Positions 5,281 through 5,757 of a stretch of 5,757 nucleotides of DNA are shown here, in pieces. The position numbers were made by a program, and so were the translations under genes. The stretch covers positions 41,570 to 47,326 of the forward strand of contig NVVT01000021.1 of assembly GCA_002733465.1 (NCBI GenBank), written 5' to 3'. The stretch is from Kangiella sp. (GTDB lineage Bacteria > Pseudomonadota > Gammaproteobacteria > Enterobacterales > Kangiellaceae). Each line of letters starts with the position of its first letter. The first letter of the stretch is position 1. Under the pieces are notes generated by a model. It was not told where the DNA came from, did no database searches, and worked only from the letters and a program-made list of their open reading frames with translations.

Positions 5281-5757
5281 TTAACGATATTCCTCTGGCG
5301 AAGGACAACTACACATTAAATTACGATCACCATAAACATCATCAATACGATTTACGCTTGGCCAAAATTTTGAATTTTCTTGTCCTTTAACTGGGTAAAT
5401 AGCTTCTTTAATTGAGTAAGGTTTATCCCAATCTAACAAATCAGTTTGCGTGTGCGGTGCATTACAAAGAGGATTATTTCCTTCTTGCCATTCGCCTGAT
5501 TTCACTTTTTCTGTTTCAGCTTTAATTGAAATCATAGCGTTGATGAATCGATTAACCTCGCATAATGGTTCACTTTCTGTTGGCTCGATCATAAATGTTC
5601 CTGCAACTGGAAAGGACATGGTTGGAGCATGGAATCCGTAATCCATTAATCGTTTGGCAAAGTCGACTTCGGTAATGCCTGTTTCTGCTTTGATTGGACG
5701 TAAATCGACGATACATTCGTGAGCAACTTTGTCGTTTCTTCCTCGATATAAAATAGG
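5281..5757 (-). CDS. gcvP: GcvP, glycine dehydrogenase (decarboxylating), C-terminal part
   Basis: The P protein of the glycine cleavage system decarboxylates glycine with pyridoxal phosphate and passes the aminomethyl group to the lipoyl arm of GcvH in the cytoplasm. The last 158 codons are present and the 5' end runs off the right edge. The reading frame continues past the internal ATG at 5646, beginning PILYRGRNDKVAHECIVDLR, then AKRLMDYGFHAPTMSFPVAG, EPTESEP, NPLCNAPHTQTDLL, FWPSVNRIDDVYGDRNLMCS and ending CPSPEEYR. These match my recollection of the E. coli C-terminus (VAHECILDIRP, LIDYGFHAPTMSFPVAG, VYGDRNLFCSC). About one sixth of a roughly 960-residue protein is visible, and the PLP lysine lies outside. 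No gcvT or gcvH is in the window; they would be expected upstream, beyond 5757. Confidence 0.97.
   Translation of the reverse strand, partial: PILYRGRNDKVAHECIVDLRPIKAETGITEVDFAKRLMDYGFHAPTMSFPVAGTFMIEPTESEPLCEVNRFINAMISIKAETEKVKSGEWQEGNNPLCNAPHTQTDLLDWDKPYSIKEAIYPVKGQENSKFWPSVNRIDDVYGDRNLMCSCPSPEEYR

Noticed and set aside
5450..5641. 63-codon plus-strand ORF
   Set aside because: It is antisense to the conserved C-terminal part of gcvP and shows no family features.

Overview
The window comes from a moderately AT-rich gammaproteobacterium, probably marine and related to Alteromonadales or Oceanospirillales; the genus cannot be fixed from sequence alone. The basis is a MutH endonuclease (typical of Dam/MutH-type mismatch repair), the divergent mutH / rppH-ptsP arrangement also found in Escherichia coli, and a GcvP C-terminus that closely matches gammaproteobacterial glycine decarboxylases.

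Left part (1-1676): the 5' end of ptsP (minus strand, TTG start, running off the left edge) lies downstream of rppH (minus strand, GTG start). The gap between them carries a 13-bp tandem repeat loaded with GATC sites. mutH is divergent on the plus strand. This block is conserved core: RNA 5'-end processing, nitrogen-PTS signalling and mismatch repair.

Middle part (1677-4560): a small AT-rich polytopic membrane protein of unassigned function (plus strand) converges on a minus-strand cluster. In transcription order the cluster is a Phd/YefM-type antitoxin, a RelE/ParE-type toxin (overlapping TAATG junction) and, 3 nt after the toxin stop, a full-length ThrE-type threonine/serine exporter. Upstream of the antitoxin are three GTAC-centred motifs that look like a YefM-type autoregulatory operator, a possible promoter, and a 25-bp near-perfect palindrome that no gene explains. 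This is the accessory-looking part.

Right part (4561-5757): a membrane-anchored FKBP-type peptidyl-prolyl isomerase (minus strand, TTG start with a good Shine-Dalgarno) follows the 3' end of gcvP, the glycine cleavage system P protein, which runs off the right edge.

I see no RNA gene, insertion sequence, CRISPR array or clearly unprecedented system. The most interesting signals are regulatory: the GATC-bearing repeat before ptsP, the operator and palindrome region of the toxin-antitoxin locus, and the tight joining of a toxin-antitoxin pair to an amino-acid exporter. Four of the six visible minus-strand start codons are not ATG.
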